From: Phycisphaerae bacterium
Lineage (GTDB): Bacteria > Planctomycetota > Phycisphaerae > Phycisphaerales > UBA1924
Direction: 5' to 3'
Length of the DNA stretch: 64,000 bases
NCBI GenBank assembly: GCA_030432905.1
Contig: JAUILU010000002.1
Coordinates: 448,084 to 512,083 of the forward strand
The position numbers and the translations under genes were made by a program. The notes below the pieces were generated by a model, which worked only from the letters and a program-made list of their open reading frames with translations, had not been told where the DNA came from and did no database searches. Below are positions 1 through 8,875 of this stretch, piece after piece (within the stretch, counting starts at the first letter, position 1; each line of letters starts with the position of its first letter).

Positions 1-40
1 CGACGATCGGTCCCCGTTTACTCTCCTGGGGCCTTGCACG

Positions 41-1543
41 ATGTCGCCGATTCTGGCACTGATCTCTGTTCTCTTCGGCGGCGACAACGCTAATGCGCAG
101 GAAGCCGCCCCTCAGCCCGAGCCTGCGGCGATTGTGGTTTCATATCAACCCGAGCAGACAGCGCAGCCGGAGCCTGTTGTACAGAACGAATCGCAGCGTT
201 GGCTCGGCGTAGTTGAATTGCCGGGTCAGAAGCTCAACATCGCGGTCGCCATCGCGCAGGTCGAGGGCGGCTACGAGGGCACGCTCGATATCCCGATGCA
301 GGGCCTGAGCAATGGCGAACTCAGCGAAATCTCCCGCGAGGGCGACGAACTGCGGTTCACGTTTGAGATCAGCGGGCTCCCCGAGGTGAACTGGCCCAAG
401 TGGGTTGTGACGATCGACGAAACAGGCAAAGCCGCGACCGGTGAATTGCATCAGTCAGGCGCGACGTTCCCGACGACACTGACACTCGATGAGTCGGGCG
501 AGCAGGAGATCTTGCGCAGACCCCAGCACCCCGTGCGTCCACTGCCTTACCGCGAGGTCGAGGTCGAGGTCGATGCGGGCGAGCACACACTCGCAGGCAC
601 GCTGACGCTGCCGGATGTGGACGAATTCGGCGAGGGCCCGTACCCGACGGCGCTCCTGATTACGGGCTCGGGGCCGCAGGATCGAGACGAGACTCTGCTC
701 GGTCATAAGCCGTTTTTGGTTTTGAGCGATCACTTCGCGAGGCGCGGCATCGCGGCGCTGCGCTGCGACGACCGAGGCTTCGGTGAATCGACCGGCGAAT
801 TCTCGACGGCAACCACCTTGGACTTTGCGGACGACGCCCGGGCATGCGTGGATTTTTTGCGTGAGCACCCGAGTGTCGGCGAGATCGGATTGGTCGGCCA
901 CAGCGAGGGCGGGCTGATCGCGCCGTTTGTCGCCAAGGGCAACGACGACGTTGACTTCGTGGTGCTGATGGCAGGGCCCAGTGTCCCCGGGCGCGAGGTT
1001 CTTGTCCGGCAAACCCGGGCGATCTCCGAAGTCGCGGGGATGTCGGAAGAACAGCTCGATCAGCAAGAGAAACTGCAGAAGCAAGTGCACACACTTGTCG
1101 TCGAAGGGGGCGATGAAGAACAGATCCGTGACCAGCTGCGCCAGCTTGTGGTCCTCCAACTCGGCGCTTCAGGCGTGAAGTACAACGACGAGATTCTCGG
1201 TCAGTACGTCGATCAGAGCTACGATCAGATCACGAGCCCATGGGCCAACCGCTTTCTGACACTCGACCCGAGGCCGGCGCTCGCAGCGATGGAGCAGCCA
1301 ACGCTTGCGGTCTTCGGCTCGCTCGATATCCAGGTGCTGCCGAGCCAGAACCTGTACGAGATGCAGCGCGTGTTCGTTGAGGCCGGCAAGCAAAATTTCT
1401 TAACTGCCGAGTTCGAGGGCCTGAACCACCTGTTCCAGCCCGCAACGACCGGCGCGATGAGTGAGTACAGCGAGATCGAAACAACCTTCGACGAACAGGC
1501 GCTCAAAACGATCAGCGACTGGATCCTCGAGAACGTGCGCTAA
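41..1543 (+). CDS. Exported alpha/beta hydrolase (serine esterase/peptidase-like)
   Basis: Alpha/beta hydrolase fold. The nucleophile elbow GHSEGG puts the catalytic Ser at about residue 288. The acid is likely Asp429 (FGSLDIQV) and the base His463 (GLNHLF). GSGPQDRDE and DRGFGES are typical of S9-like or dienelactone-hydrolase-like esterases. A beta-rich N-terminal half (residues 45-165) precedes the catalytic domain. The N-terminus is hydrophobic and ends in NANAQ, a likely signal peptidase site, so the protein is probably periplasmic. The reading frame is open to the window edge, and this ATG gives a signal peptide without a basic n-region, so the true start may lie upstream. The TAA overlaps the mgtE stop. 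The substrate cannot be deduced. Confidence 0.8.
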   Translation: MSPILALISVLFGGDNANAQEAAPQPEPAAIVVSYQPEQTAQPEPVVQNESQRWLGVVELPGQKLNIAVAIAQVEGGYEGTLDIPMQGLSNGELSEISREGDELRFTFEISGLPEVNWPKWVVTIDETGKAATGELHQSGATFPTTLTLDESGEQEILRRPQHPVRPLPYREVEVEVDAGEHTLAGTLTLPDVDEFGEGPYPTALLITGSGPQDRDETLLGHKPFLVLSDHFARRGIAALRCDDRGFGESTGEFSTATTLDFADDARACVDFLREHPSVGEIGLVGHSEGGLIAPFVAKGNDDVDFVVLMAGPSVPGREVLVRQTRAISEVAGMSEEQLDQQEKLQKQVHTLVVEGGDEEQIRDQLRQLVVLQLGASGVKYNDEILGQYVDQSYDQITSPWANRFLTLDPRPALAAMEQPTLAVFGSLDIQVLPSQNLYEMQRVFVEAGKQNFLTAEFEGLNHLFQPATTGAMSEYSEIETTFDEQALKTISDWILENVR

Positions 1544-2913
1544 AGAACAAGCACCGTCGCGATCAGCAGATAGATCACGATCCCCGACACGTCCATGAGC
1601 GTCGCGACCAACGGCGAGCTGATCGTCGCGGGGTCGAGGCCCATGCGGTCGAGGATGATCGGGAACATCGAGCCGATCGTCACGCCCCAGATCACAATGC
1701 CGACGATCGAGAGCCCAACGGTCAGCCCGACACCCGTCGCCATGTCGCTGGATGCGATGCCTGTGATGTCGAGCCCGAGCACAACAAGAAACGCGAGCAG
1801 CCCGAGCGCGACGCCGAGCGCCAGACCTGTGCGCAGCTCGCTCAGGATCACGCGCTTCCAGTCCTTGTGCTCGATCTCGGCGAGCGAGATCGCACGGATC
1901 AGCAGACTGGCGGCTTGCGTGCCCGTGTTACCGCCCGATGAGATGATCAGCGGGATGAACGAGATCAGGATCGCGGCTTTCTCGAGCTGCGACTGGAACA
2001 TGTCGAGCACGCCGATGGTCGCGACCTGCAGGAGCAACAGCACGCAGAGCCACCCGCCGCGTTTTTTGACCATCTCGACCAGCCCGGTCTGCATGTAGGG
2101 CTTGGCCAGCGCTTCCATACCGGCCTGCTTCTGGATGTCCTCGGTGACTTCTTCTTCCGCGACGTCGGCGACGTCGTCATGCGTCACGATGCCCAGCAGC
2201 ACGCCACGCGAGTCGATGACGGGCAGAGCCGTGCGGTCGTAGCGTGCCATCATGCGGACGGCTTCCTCTCGGTCATCGTCCGCATCCAGCGCGATGAACG
2301 CGTCGTCCATGATCGAGCTGATCAGGGCTTCGGGGTCGGCGAGCAGGAGCTGGCGGATGTGGATGTCGTCGATGAGCCGGTACTGGCCGTCGATGACGAA
2401 GATCCAGTGGACGGTTTCCGCGTCGTGGCCGAACCTGCGGATGTGCTCGAACGATTTGGCGACGGTCCAGTCGGGGCGGACGCGCACGTAGTCGGGCGTC
2501 ATAAGTCGCCCGACCGCGTCGGACGGGTAGCCGAGGATTGCCTGGGTCTCGCGCCGGGTCGCGGGGCTGAGCGACGCGATCAGTCGCTTGGCGACCTCGG
2601 TTGGCAGTTCGTCGAGCACGCGGGCACGGTCGTCGGGGTCGAGCGCTTCGATCGCCTGGCGCGAGCGGATGTCGCCCAGCTGTTCGATGAGGTTGCTCTG
2701 GAGGTCGCCGTCGAGCTCGGCGAACACGTCGCCCGCCTCGTCGCGGGGCAGGAGCCTGAAGCAGACCGCGGCCTGCTCAAGCGGGAGATCCGCAAGAAGG
2801 TCCGCCACGTCCGCCGGGGGCACGCCCGCCAGCGACTCACGCAGCGTGCGGAACTCCCGTGCCTCGATCAGCTCGGTCAGCTCTGGCAGCAGGATCTGGC
2901 TCGTCGGGTTCAC
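1540..2913 (-). CDS. mgtE: Magnesium transporter MgtE
   Basis: MgtE-type Mg2+ channel, 457 aa, the family's usual length. In order: an N-terminal alpha-superhelical Mg2+-sensing domain (about residues 10-130, with repeats such as LADLPLEQAAVCFRLLP), a CBS pair (about 135-260, including TALPVIDSRGVLLGIVTHDD), then five transmembrane helices from about residue 285. SGGNTGTQA is the conserved pore region. Cytosolic Mg2+ bound by the N and CBS domains is known to close the pore in this family. Only 44 bases separate it from the next minus-strand gene upstream, so no Mg2+ riboswitch fits directly before it. Its stop overlaps that of the convergent hydrolase gene. Confidence 0.95.
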   Translation of the reverse strand: MNPTSQILLPELTELIEAREFRTLRESLAGVPPADVADLLADLPLEQAAVCFRLLPRDEAGDVFAELDGDLQSNLIEQLGDIRSRQAIEALDPDDRARVLDELPTEVAKRLIASLSPATRRETQAILGYPSDAVGRLMTPDYVRVRPDWTVAKSFEHIRRFGHDAETVHWIFVIDGQYRLIDDIHIRQLLLADPEALISSIMDDAFIALDADDDREEAVRMMARYDRTALPVIDSRGVLLGIVTHDDVADVAEEEVTEDIQKQAGMEALAKPYMQTGLVEMVKKRGGWLCVLLLLQVATIGVLDMFQSQLEKAAILISFIPLIISSGGNTGTQAASLLIRAISLAEIEHKDWKRVILSELRTGLALGVALGLLAFLVVLGLDITGIASSDMATGVGLTVGLSIVGIVIWGVTIGSMFPIILDRMGLDPATISSPLVATLMDVSGIVIYLLIATVLVL

Positions 2914-2957
2914 AACAGAAGACTACGCCAAGCTGTCTGGTTCTGTCTTGGGGGCAC

Positions 2958-3323
2958 TTACTTGGCTCGCCTGAACGCGCCCCAGTACGTTCGGGCATCA
3001 GACCGTCGTTTTTTCGTGTCAAAGAGTTTGCTGCACTCTGGGCACCGGACGAGTTCCTTCTCTGTCGTGATGCCGGTCGTGTCGTACCCGCAGAACGGAC
3101 AGATCGCTCCCTTGCTTGAGAGTTCACGCTCTCGCTGTTCGGCAACTATCCAGCCGACGCGGACGTTGCTCGCAACAAAGACAATGAGCGGGAGAAACAA
3201 GATGAGCACGCCCCAATCAGGAAAACGTGCCATTCCAACAACGCAGGCGATGATGCTGAGTGTTGTAATCGCATAGTGCTGGAGCTTGAGTCTGCGGTAC
3301 CAGCGTGGGACGCCGCCGCTCAT
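2958..3323 (-). CDS. Small membrane protein with C-terminal zinc ribbon
   Basis: 121 aa. Two hydrophobic segments (about residues 17-33 and 36-57) are followed by a Cys4 zinc ribbon, CPFCGYDTTG ... RCPECSKLF, and a basic tail. The ATG is chosen because it overlaps the TGA of the upstream LmbE-type gene in an ATGA arrangement, implying translational coupling. A longer in-frame extension would lie inside the LmbE gene and was discarded. Similar ribbons recur at 18898, 61871 and 62470. The function is unknown. Confidence 0.75.
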   Translation of the reverse strand: MSGGVPRWYRRLKLQHYAITTLSIIACVVGMARFPDWGVLILFLPLIVFVASNVRVGWIVAEQRERELSSKGAICPFCGYDTTGITTEKELVRCPECSKLFDTKKRRSDARTYWGAFRRAK

Positions 3324-4057
3324 GCGAGCGAGTCCAGCCCCGTCAGACCGATCGGCTCGCGTGTGTAGAAGCCCTCGCCGGACTCGGTGCCGATGCGGGA
3401 GCCGATGTAGGTCAGCGACGCCTTGACCCAATCGACGACTCTCCGGTTCTTCTCGGGCAGCACAAACTGAGTGTGATACGCGTTGATCGAGTCGATCTTG
3501 GTCTGTTCGTAACCCGTGACGTCGATGATGAAGTTCGGGTTCGCCACCCAGCGCAGGTGCGTCGCGTAGTAGTAGAAGAACCACTTGGCGTACTTCGGCT
3601 CGCCGATGGGCATCGGTTCGCCGGTCCATTCATCGACAGGGTCGGGCAGGTCGAGCTTGGTCAGCTTCGCGTCGAAGCGGGCGTCCTCGACGATCCGGGT
3701 GACCGCGATGTGGTCGGGGTGCGCATCCTCGAAGAAGGGCGTGAAGATCATGTCCGCCTGGTGCGCGCGGATGACCGCGGCGACCTTGTGCCGGTTCTCG
3801 ATCGTGTGCATCACCTCGCGGTTCTTGATGCCGAGCATCAAACGCTTGATCGGCGGGCTGCCCTCGGGCGCGAGGACCTTGGCCGCGTCTGCCGCCTCGG
3901 CTTTGCGGGTGACGGGGTCGCCGAACGGGGTCGGCTCGCCGTTGGTGATGTCGAGCAGCAGGACGTTGTGGCCCTGCGCGGCGAGCTTGGCGATCGTGCC
4001 GCCCATCCCGAGTTCCTGGTCGTCCGGGTGCGGCCCGACGACGAGCACGTTTGCCAT
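3320..4057 (-). CDS. LmbE/PIG-L family zinc deacetylase
   Basis: LmbE-like N-deacetylase, 245 aa. The metal-binding motif PHPDDQELGMGG (His10, Asp12, Asp13) and the second motif AHPDHIAV (His113, His116) are both intact. Family members remove acetyl groups from GlcNAc-containing substrates, including GlcNAc-malate in bacillithiol synthesis (BshB) and mycothiol precursors. The length and the start at MANVLVVGPHPDD fit the BshB type, but the substrate cannot be fixed from sequence. It lies 3 bases after an upstream lipoprotein gene (4061-4501) and overlaps the zinc-ribbon gene after it, so the three form a minus-strand operon. Confidence 0.85.
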   Translation of the reverse strand: MANVLVVGPHPDDQELGMGGTIAKLAAQGHNVLLLDITNGEPTPFGDPVTRKAEAADAAKVLAPEGSPPIKRLMLGIKNREVMHTIENRHKVAAVIRAHQADMIFTPFFEDAHPDHIAVTRIVEDARFDAKLTKLDLPDPVDEWTGEPMPIGEPKYAKWFFYYYATHLRWVANPNFIIDVTGYEQTKIDSINAYHTQFVLPEKNRRVVDWVKASLTYIGSRIGTESGEGFYTREPIGLTGLDSLA

Positions 4058-4060
4058 GGC

Positions 4061-4501
4061 TTAGTACTCCCGCTGGCCGACGACGATCAGGGGCAAGAGC
4101 GCCGCGCCGGTGTCCGTGTCGATCTCGAGCTCGGCGAGCACGATCCGGTCCGGCTCCTTGGCGGCGAAGAAGCCCCCGCCGCGAAACTCATCGCCGTACT
4201 CGTCTTTGAAGCTCGAGAGCGCGAGCTCTCTGGTTTGTCCCACGGCGAGGCCTTCGATCTCGCGTGCGAACCACTGGTTGAGCCAGATGACGCTCGGGCC
4301 GAACGCGGTCGCGGTGGTGTTGGTGACGATGATGGTTTTGCCCGAGCGGTAGAGCTGGATGTTGCTCGGCTCGAGTTTCTGGAGGTACTCGGGGTAGGGG
4401 GCGGACTGCGTGAAGGCCGCCGACCTGGCGCAGCCGATCGGCGACAGCAGCAGCGGGGCGGCGATAGACAGGGCGACGACGGCGAGGGTTCGGTGATTCA
4501 T
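4061..4501 (-). CDS. Putative lipoprotein of unknown function
   Basis: 146 aa. The N-terminus is a lipoprotein signal peptide: basic MNHR, a hydrophobic core, and a lipobox-like LSPIGC with the lipidated Cys at about residue 24. The mature part is mostly beta, containing YRSGKTIIVTNTTATAFG and a segment about regulation-free secreted domains such as FAREIEGLAVGQTREL. No family was recognised. It is the first gene of a compact operon with the LmbE-type deacetylase 3 bases downstream. Confidence 0.65.
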   Translation of the reverse strand: MNHRTLAVVALSIAAPLLLSPIGCARSAAFTQSAPYPEYLQKLEPSNIQLYRSGKTIIVTNTTATAFGPSVIWLNQWFAREIEGLAVGQTRELALSSFKDEYGDEFRGGGFFAAKEPDRIVLAELEIDTDTGAALLPLIVVGQREY

Positions 4502-4518
4502 CGAACCTACTCTACTCA

Positions 4519-5787
4519 GTGAGCTGCCAGAGCAACAACCAGGGCAACAACGCGACCAAGCCGGCCCCCGGCATCGCGCCCGGCGGCGAGGACCTCGATC
4601 CGAGGGCGTGCGCCGAAGCCGTCGCGCGGGCCCACGACGGGCTGGGCGTGGATCCGAGGATCCCCGGTGCGATCGCGGGGTTCGATGCGCCCTTCTATCA
4701 GGCGGGGCTTGCGGGGTATTCGGATGCCGCGATGCGGATCATCGCCCGGCGCCACGGCTGCCCGGCGTGCGTGACCGAGGCGCTGCTCGATCGGACCCTG
4801 CTGGCGGGCGGGCGCGGGTTTGCCAAGGCGGATCTGGGCGAGATCCACAACAACGTGCCGGGCGGCGAAGAGGACTCGCCGCTAGTCGGTCAGATCATGG
4901 GCTCCGAGCCGGCGGAGATGGCAGCCGGCGCGCTGAAGATGATCGAGCAGGGCAAACGCAAAGCGCACGAGTACCGCGATCTCGCGTATGTCGATGTCAC
5001 GCATCATGTTGTGCGTGAGAAGATCGATCTTGCTGACGATGACCAACAAGAAACCACAGCCTTCGGTGCGATCGATGTGAACCTGGCGTGCCCGGTAAAG
5101 AAGATCGCCAAGAAGGCTCGGGGTGGTCACTGGCTGGCCGAGCCGGCCGGCGCGATCAGGATTCTGGAGGCGGTGCGCGAGGCGCTACCAGCGTCGATCC
5201 CGGTGACGGTGAAGATGCGCCGATCGTTCGATGACACGCCCGAGATGATCGAGAACTTCTGGAAGATCTTCGACGCGGCGTACGACATGGGCTGCTCGTG
5301 GGTCACGGTGCACGGCAGGACAGTCGAGCAGAAGTACATCGGGCCGAGCCGATGGGACCTGCTGAAAGAGATCCGCGATGCGCGCCCCGAGCGGGTGATC
5401 TTCGGGTCGGGCGACATCTGGGAGGCGGGGGACATCTTCCGGATGATCGCGTACACCGGCCTCTCGGGCGTGAGCGTGGCGCGGGGCTGCATCGGCAACC
5501 CGTGGATATTCCGCCAGGCGCGCCAGCTCATGGCGGGCGAAGCGCCCCGCGAGCCGACGATCGCAGAGCAGCGCAACGTGCTGGAGGATCACTTCCGCCT
5601 CGCGATGAGCGTCAACAGCACACTCGTCCGCAACCCGGAGCAGCACACCGGTAAAACCATGCGCAAGTTCGGCATCCGCTTTGCGCAGCACCACCCCAAG
5701 AGCGAGGATGTCAGGCTCCGCATGATCGCGGTCAGCTCGCTCGACGACTGGCACGCGGTGCTCGATGAGTTTTACAGGGAGGGCTAG
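4519..5787 (+). CDS. tRNA-dihydrouridine synthase, divergent long form
   Basis: Flavin-dependent Dus enzyme that reduces uridine to dihydrouridine in tRNA. The TIM-barrel start is APFYQAGLAGYSDAAMR (about residues 57-73). The catalytic Cys191 sits in DVNLACPVKK, and the FMN phosphate site is seen in GSGDIWEAGD and SVARGCIGNPWIF. At 422 aa it is about 80-100 aa longer than usual: there is an N-terminal extension of about 55 residues, and an insert before the catalytic loop (HHVVREKIDLADDDQQ). The GTG start is 17 bases from a divergent ATG and has no clear ribosome site. A GTG near 4648 (residue 44) is an alternative that would trim the extension. The next gene follows 2 bases after the stop. 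Confidence 0.8.
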   Translation: MSCQSNNQGNNATKPAPGIAPGGEDLDPRACAEAVARAHDGLGVDPRIPGAIAGFDAPFYQAGLAGYSDAAMRIIARRHGCPACVTEALLDRTLLAGGRGFAKADLGEIHNNVPGGEEDSPLVGQIMGSEPAEMAAGALKMIEQGKRKAHEYRDLAYVDVTHHVVREKIDLADDDQQETTAFGAIDVNLACPVKKIAKKARGGHWLAEPAGAIRILEAVREALPASIPVTVKMRRSFDDTPEMIENFWKIFDAAYDMGCSWVTVHGRTVEQKYIGPSRWDLLKEIRDARPERVIFGSGDIWEAGDIFRMIAYTGLSGVSVARGCIGNPWIFRQARQLMAGEAPREPTIAEQRNVLEDHFRLAMSVNSTLVRNPEQHTGKTMRKFGIRFAQHHPKSEDVRLRMIAVSSLDDWHAVLDEFYREG

Positions 5788-5789
5788 GC

Positions 5790-6350
5790 ATGCAGATCCC
5801 CACGCACGACAACCCGTTCGTCCAGGGCTGGATCACCGAGTTCGAAGTCTCCAAGGAATGGGCTGACGACGCGATAGTGCAGATGTCCGACGAGCAGCTT
5901 TTCAAGCGTGTCGCGCCGGGGTTCAACTCGGTGGCTGCCATCATGAAGCACATCGGCGGCAACGTGAAGAGCCGGTGGACCGACTGGCGCACGACCGACG
6001 GTGAGAAGCCTTGGCGCAACCGGGAGACCGAGTTCGACGTCGAGGGGCTGACCCGCGCCGATGTGCAAAAGATCTGGGACGAGGCCTGGGAGACGATCTT
6101 CAGCGAGCTCGCCGGGATGAGCGAGGAAGACCTGGCTTTGACGATCACGATCAGAGGTGAGCCGCATTCTGTGCCCGAAGCGATCAACCGTCAGCTGCTG
6201 CACGCGGGGTACCACACGGGGCAGATCGTCTGGCTTGCGAGGCTCATGGTCGGCGAGGGTTGGGACTGGATCACCGTCAAACCCGGCGGCACCGATGAGT
6301 TCAACAAGGACATGCACGGCAAGTTCGGCCCCGGTCTCGGGCATCACTAA
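5790..6350 (+). CDS. DinB/DUF1572-type metal-binding helical protein
   Basis: 186 aa helical-bundle protein of the DinB / bacillithiol S-transferase superfamily. The putative metal-binding histidines are in MKHIGGNVKSRW (about residue 54) and LLHAGYHTGQIVWLARLM (about 140-144), the usual three-His pattern of the fold. The C-terminus (VKPGGTDEFNKDM) resembles the DUF1572 branch. It lies 2 bases downstream of the dus gene and is surely co-transcribed with it. Superfamily members include thiol S-transferases, but none of the residues seen fixes the substrate. It is one of three DinB-fold genes in this window. Confidence 0.7.
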   Translation: MQIPTHDNPFVQGWITEFEVSKEWADDAIVQMSDEQLFKRVAPGFNSVAAIMKHIGGNVKSRWTDWRTTDGEKPWRNRETEFDVEGLTRADVQKIWDEAWETIFSELAGMSEEDLALTITIRGEPHSVPEAINRQLLHAGYHTGQIVWLARLMVGEGWDWITVKPGGTDEFNKDMHGKFGPGLGHH

Positions 6351-6376
6351 GCGGATCGACGACAGCGCAACAAAAA

Positions 6377-6403
6377 ACGCCGACCCTGTGTTCGGGTCGG
6401 CGT
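6377..6403. terminator. Bidirectional intrinsic terminator
   Basis: A perfect 10-bp stem (ACGCCGACCC / GGGTCGGCGT) with a 7-base loop lies between convergent genes. A-tract bases precede it and T-rich sequence follows it, so it can end both the dus-DinB transcript and the catalase transcript. Confidence 0.85.
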
Positions 6404-6428
6404 TTCTGTTTTTGGTTGAAGCGGGTGT

Positions 6429-7937
6429 TTACGCGTGCGAGGGCGCGGTGTCGCGTGTGGCCTGTGTCATGGCGGCCTCGACGTCGATGTTGAGCTTCTT
6501 GGCGATCCGCATGCCGTAGTCAGGATCGGCGCGGAAGAAGTGGCAGAGCTGGCGCATCTGGACTTCCTCGCGTGCGTCGCCGAGCACACCCGCGATGCGA
6601 GTGGTCAGGCGGTCCTTCTGTCCATCATCGAACAGGCGGTACAGGTTGCCCGCCTGCGTGAAGTCGTCGTGGTCCTGACGCGAGTCGAACCGATCGACGG
6701 TGGTCTGGCCGAGGTCCCAAGCCGGGTCGCGGTGCTCGGGTGATTCCTTGGGTGTGCCGGCGCGCGTGTTTGTGAAGTAGTTTGGCATGGAGCCGTAGGT
6801 CTCGGCGGTCGCGCCCTGGCCGTCACGCATGTAGTGCATGACCGGGCAGCGCGGCTTGTTCACCGGGATCTGGTGATGGTTCACACCGAGGCGGTGCAGG
6901 TGCGTGTCGGCGTAGCTCATCAGGCGCGCCTGGAGCATCTTGTCGGGGCTTGGCCCGATGCCGGGCACCAAGGCGCTCGGCTTGAACGCGGCCTGCTCGA
7001 CGTCGGCGTGGTAGTTCTCAGGGTTGCGGTTGAGCTCAAGAACACCGACATCGATCAGCGGGAAGTCCGCGTGCGGCCAGACCTTGGTCAGGTCGAACGG
7101 GTTCCAGCCCGTGTCCTTCTCGAACTTGTCTGCCTCGGCCTGCGTCATGACCTGGATCTTCATGTCCCAGCGCGGGAAGTCGCCCTTCTCGATCGCATTG
7201 AAGAGGTCGCGCTGGTGGCTCTCGCGGTCGCCCGCGATGAGCGCTGCGCTCTCCTCGTCGGTCATGGTCTGGAAGCCGGCCTGGTTCTTGAAGTGGAACT
7301 TGACCCAGACACGCTCGCCCTCGGCGTTGATCATGCTGTAGGTGTGTGAGCCGTAGCCGTGCATTGTGCGGTAGCTCTTGGGGATGCCGCGGTCAGAGAA
7401 GAGCGTGGTGATCTGGTGAAGGCTTTCGGGAGTCTGCGACCAGAAATCCCACTGCATGTCGTTGTCGCGGAGGTTTGTCTTCGGGTCGCGTTTCTGTGTG
7501 TGGATGAAGTTGGCAAACTTCAGCGGGTCGCGGACAAAGAAGACCGGCGTGTTATTGCCGACGAGGTCCCAGTTGCCCTCGTCCGTGTAGAACTTGACGG
7601 CAAAGCCACGCACGTCGCGCTCGGCGTCGGCGGCTCCCCTCTCGCCCGCAACGGTCGAGAAGCGCAGGAAGACCTCGGTCTCCTTGCCGACTTGGCTGAA
7701 GACGCTCGCCTTTGAGTACTTGCTGATGTCGTTGGTGATCTTGAGTGTGCCGAACGCGCCCGAGCCCTTGGCGTGCACGACGCGTTCCGGGATGCGTTCG
7801 CGGTTGAAGTGCTGCATCTGCTCGAGGAGTTGGACGTCCTGCATGAGCAGCGGGCCGCGCGGGCCGGCGGAGAGCGAGTTGAGGTTGTCCGCGATCGGGC
7901 ACCCCTCGGCGGTCGTCAGTGTCGGGCGTTCGGACAT
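6429..7937 (-). CDS. katA: Monofunctional heme catalase
   Basis: Small-subunit catalase, 502 aa, decomposing H2O2 in the cytoplasm. The distal catalytic His55 is in ERVVHAKGSGAFG and Asn128 in VGNNTPVFFVRD. The proximal heme-ligand Tyr is in RLMSYADTHLHRLG (about residue 340). The ATG is preceded by AGGAG at good spacing. A PerR-like operator lies about 60 bases upstream and closely matches the one before the ferritin-like gene at 48519, so peroxide/metal control is likely. The gene ends at a shared terminator, and a DJ-1/PfpI-type gene lies upstream on the same strand. Confidence 0.96.
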   Translation of the reverse strand: MSERPTLTTAEGCPIADNLNSLSAGPRGPLLMQDVQLLEQMQHFNRERIPERVVHAKGSGAFGTLKITNDISKYSKASVFSQVGKETEVFLRFSTVAGERGAADAERDVRGFAVKFYTDEGNWDLVGNNTPVFFVRDPLKFANFIHTQKRDPKTNLRDNDMQWDFWSQTPESLHQITTLFSDRGIPKSYRTMHGYGSHTYSMINAEGERVWVKFHFKNQAGFQTMTDEESAALIAGDRESHQRDLFNAIEKGDFPRWDMKIQVMTQAEADKFEKDTGWNPFDLTKVWPHADFPLIDVGVLELNRNPENYHADVEQAAFKPSALVPGIGPSPDKMLQARLMSYADTHLHRLGVNHHQIPVNKPRCPVMHYMRDGQGATAETYGSMPNYFTNTRAGTPKESPEHRDPAWDLGQTTVDRFDSRQDHDDFTQAGNLYRLFDDGQKDRLTTRIAGVLGDAREEVQMRQLCHFFRADPDYGMRIAKKLNIDVEAAMTQATRDTAPSHA

Positions 7938-7996
7938 GGATCTGGCTCCTGATCTGGGTCTGATTCGTCGGATCTTGGCGGCGAGACTGTCACCGC

Positions 7997-8026
7997 TTAG
8001 ATTAGAATCAGTCTAGACAAGATAGC
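7997..8026 (-). promoter_or_regulatory. PerR/Fur-family-like operator upstream of katA
   Basis: On the plus strand the site begins TTAGATTAGAAT, continues with TCTAGACAA and ends TAGC. The first 12 bases are identical to, and the rest closely matches, the sequence at 48964-48991 before the ferritin-like gene. The core is an imperfect inverted repeat of the TTAGAA-n3-TTCTAA kind, like Fur-family (PerR) boxes. The regulator itself is not in the window. Confidence 0.6.
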
Positions 8027-8145
8027 TCTGTTCGTCCATCGCGCAGACAGCCGCGGGAACCGGGTCTGATTCGTGCAGGGAGCGGTAGCCGGTTCCCGCG
8101 GCGTGTGGGGGCGGGGTTCTGATCAGGTTGTGCTTCGGGCGATGA

Positions 8146-8712
8146 CTACGCGGTCTTCTGCCCCGCGTGGACACCCTCGCGGATCTCCTCGATGGTCTTC
8201 TTGATAAACGCGGGCAGGTCAGCCGGGGTTCGGCTTGTTGTCAGCGCTTCATCGCAGACGACTTCCTTGTCCACCCAGCGAGCACCGGCGTTCTTCAGGT
8301 CGTTCTTGATCGACGGATAACTCGTCACCTCGCGCCCCTCGATGACCCCGCAGTCGATCAAGATCTGCGGGCCGTGGCAGATCGCGGAGACGGGTTTGCC
8401 GGCCTTGAAGAACTCGCGGACGAACGTTGTCGCGTCCTCACGCATACGGAGCGCATCCGGGTTCATCACGCCGCCGGGGAGCACGAGCGCGTCGTATTCG
8501 TCAGCGCGTGCCTGCGCTTCGGTGATGGTCCGGTCAACTTCGACCGAGTCGCCCCAGTCGCCGTCTTTCCAGCCCCGGATCGAGCCTGAGTCCGGCGCGA
8601 TGATGTGCACGGTAGCGCCGGCCTCGCGGAGCTTGTTGACGGGTTCGGTGAGTTCGCTTTGCTCGTAACCATTGGTGGCCAGAACAGCGACTGTTGCTTC
8701 GAGAGGTTTCAT
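8146..8712 (-). CDS. DJ-1/PfpI family protein (class I glutamine amidotransferase-like)
   Basis: 188 aa, the normal size for the YhbO/PfpI branch. The nucleophile elbow is SAICHGPQILIDCG with Cys112 and His113. The fold starts EATVAVLATNGYEQSEL, typical of the family. Members act as stress-induced hydratases, deglycases or chaperones; the exact activity is not settled from sequence. The ATG at 8712 gives the canonical N-terminus, and an upstream in-frame start would add an untypical 23-residue leader. Its position upstream of katA fits a role in oxidative or carbonyl stress. Confidence 0.88.
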   Translation of the reverse strand: MKPLEATVAVLATNGYEQSELTEPVNKLREAGATVHIIAPDSGSIRGWKDGDWGDSVEVDRTITEAQARADEYDALVLPGGVMNPDALRMREDATTFVREFFKAGKPVSAICHGPQILIDCGVIEGREVTSYPSIKNDLKNAGARWVDKEVVCDEALTTSRTPADLPAFIKKTIEEIREGVHAGQKTA

Positions 8713-8875
8713 GGTTGATGCCCTTTCTTCAAGGTTGTGTTGCGTGGAGCGCTCCCGCCCCAACCATGAGAAGTTTGGCACCGCACCGTGTAGCGATGTT
8801 GAAAGCAGTATGAAACTCGGTTCATTCTGCGCTGCCCCGATCCGGTGGTGCTTAGTTTGCTGCGCTAGAACAGGA

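Noticed and set aside
3305..4522. Long plus-strand frame (about 400 codons) opposite the LmbE and lipoprotein genes
   Set aside because: It is the mirror of well-supported minus-strand genes; its product is rich in Arg/Val/Asp without any motif, as expected for high-GC antisense frames.
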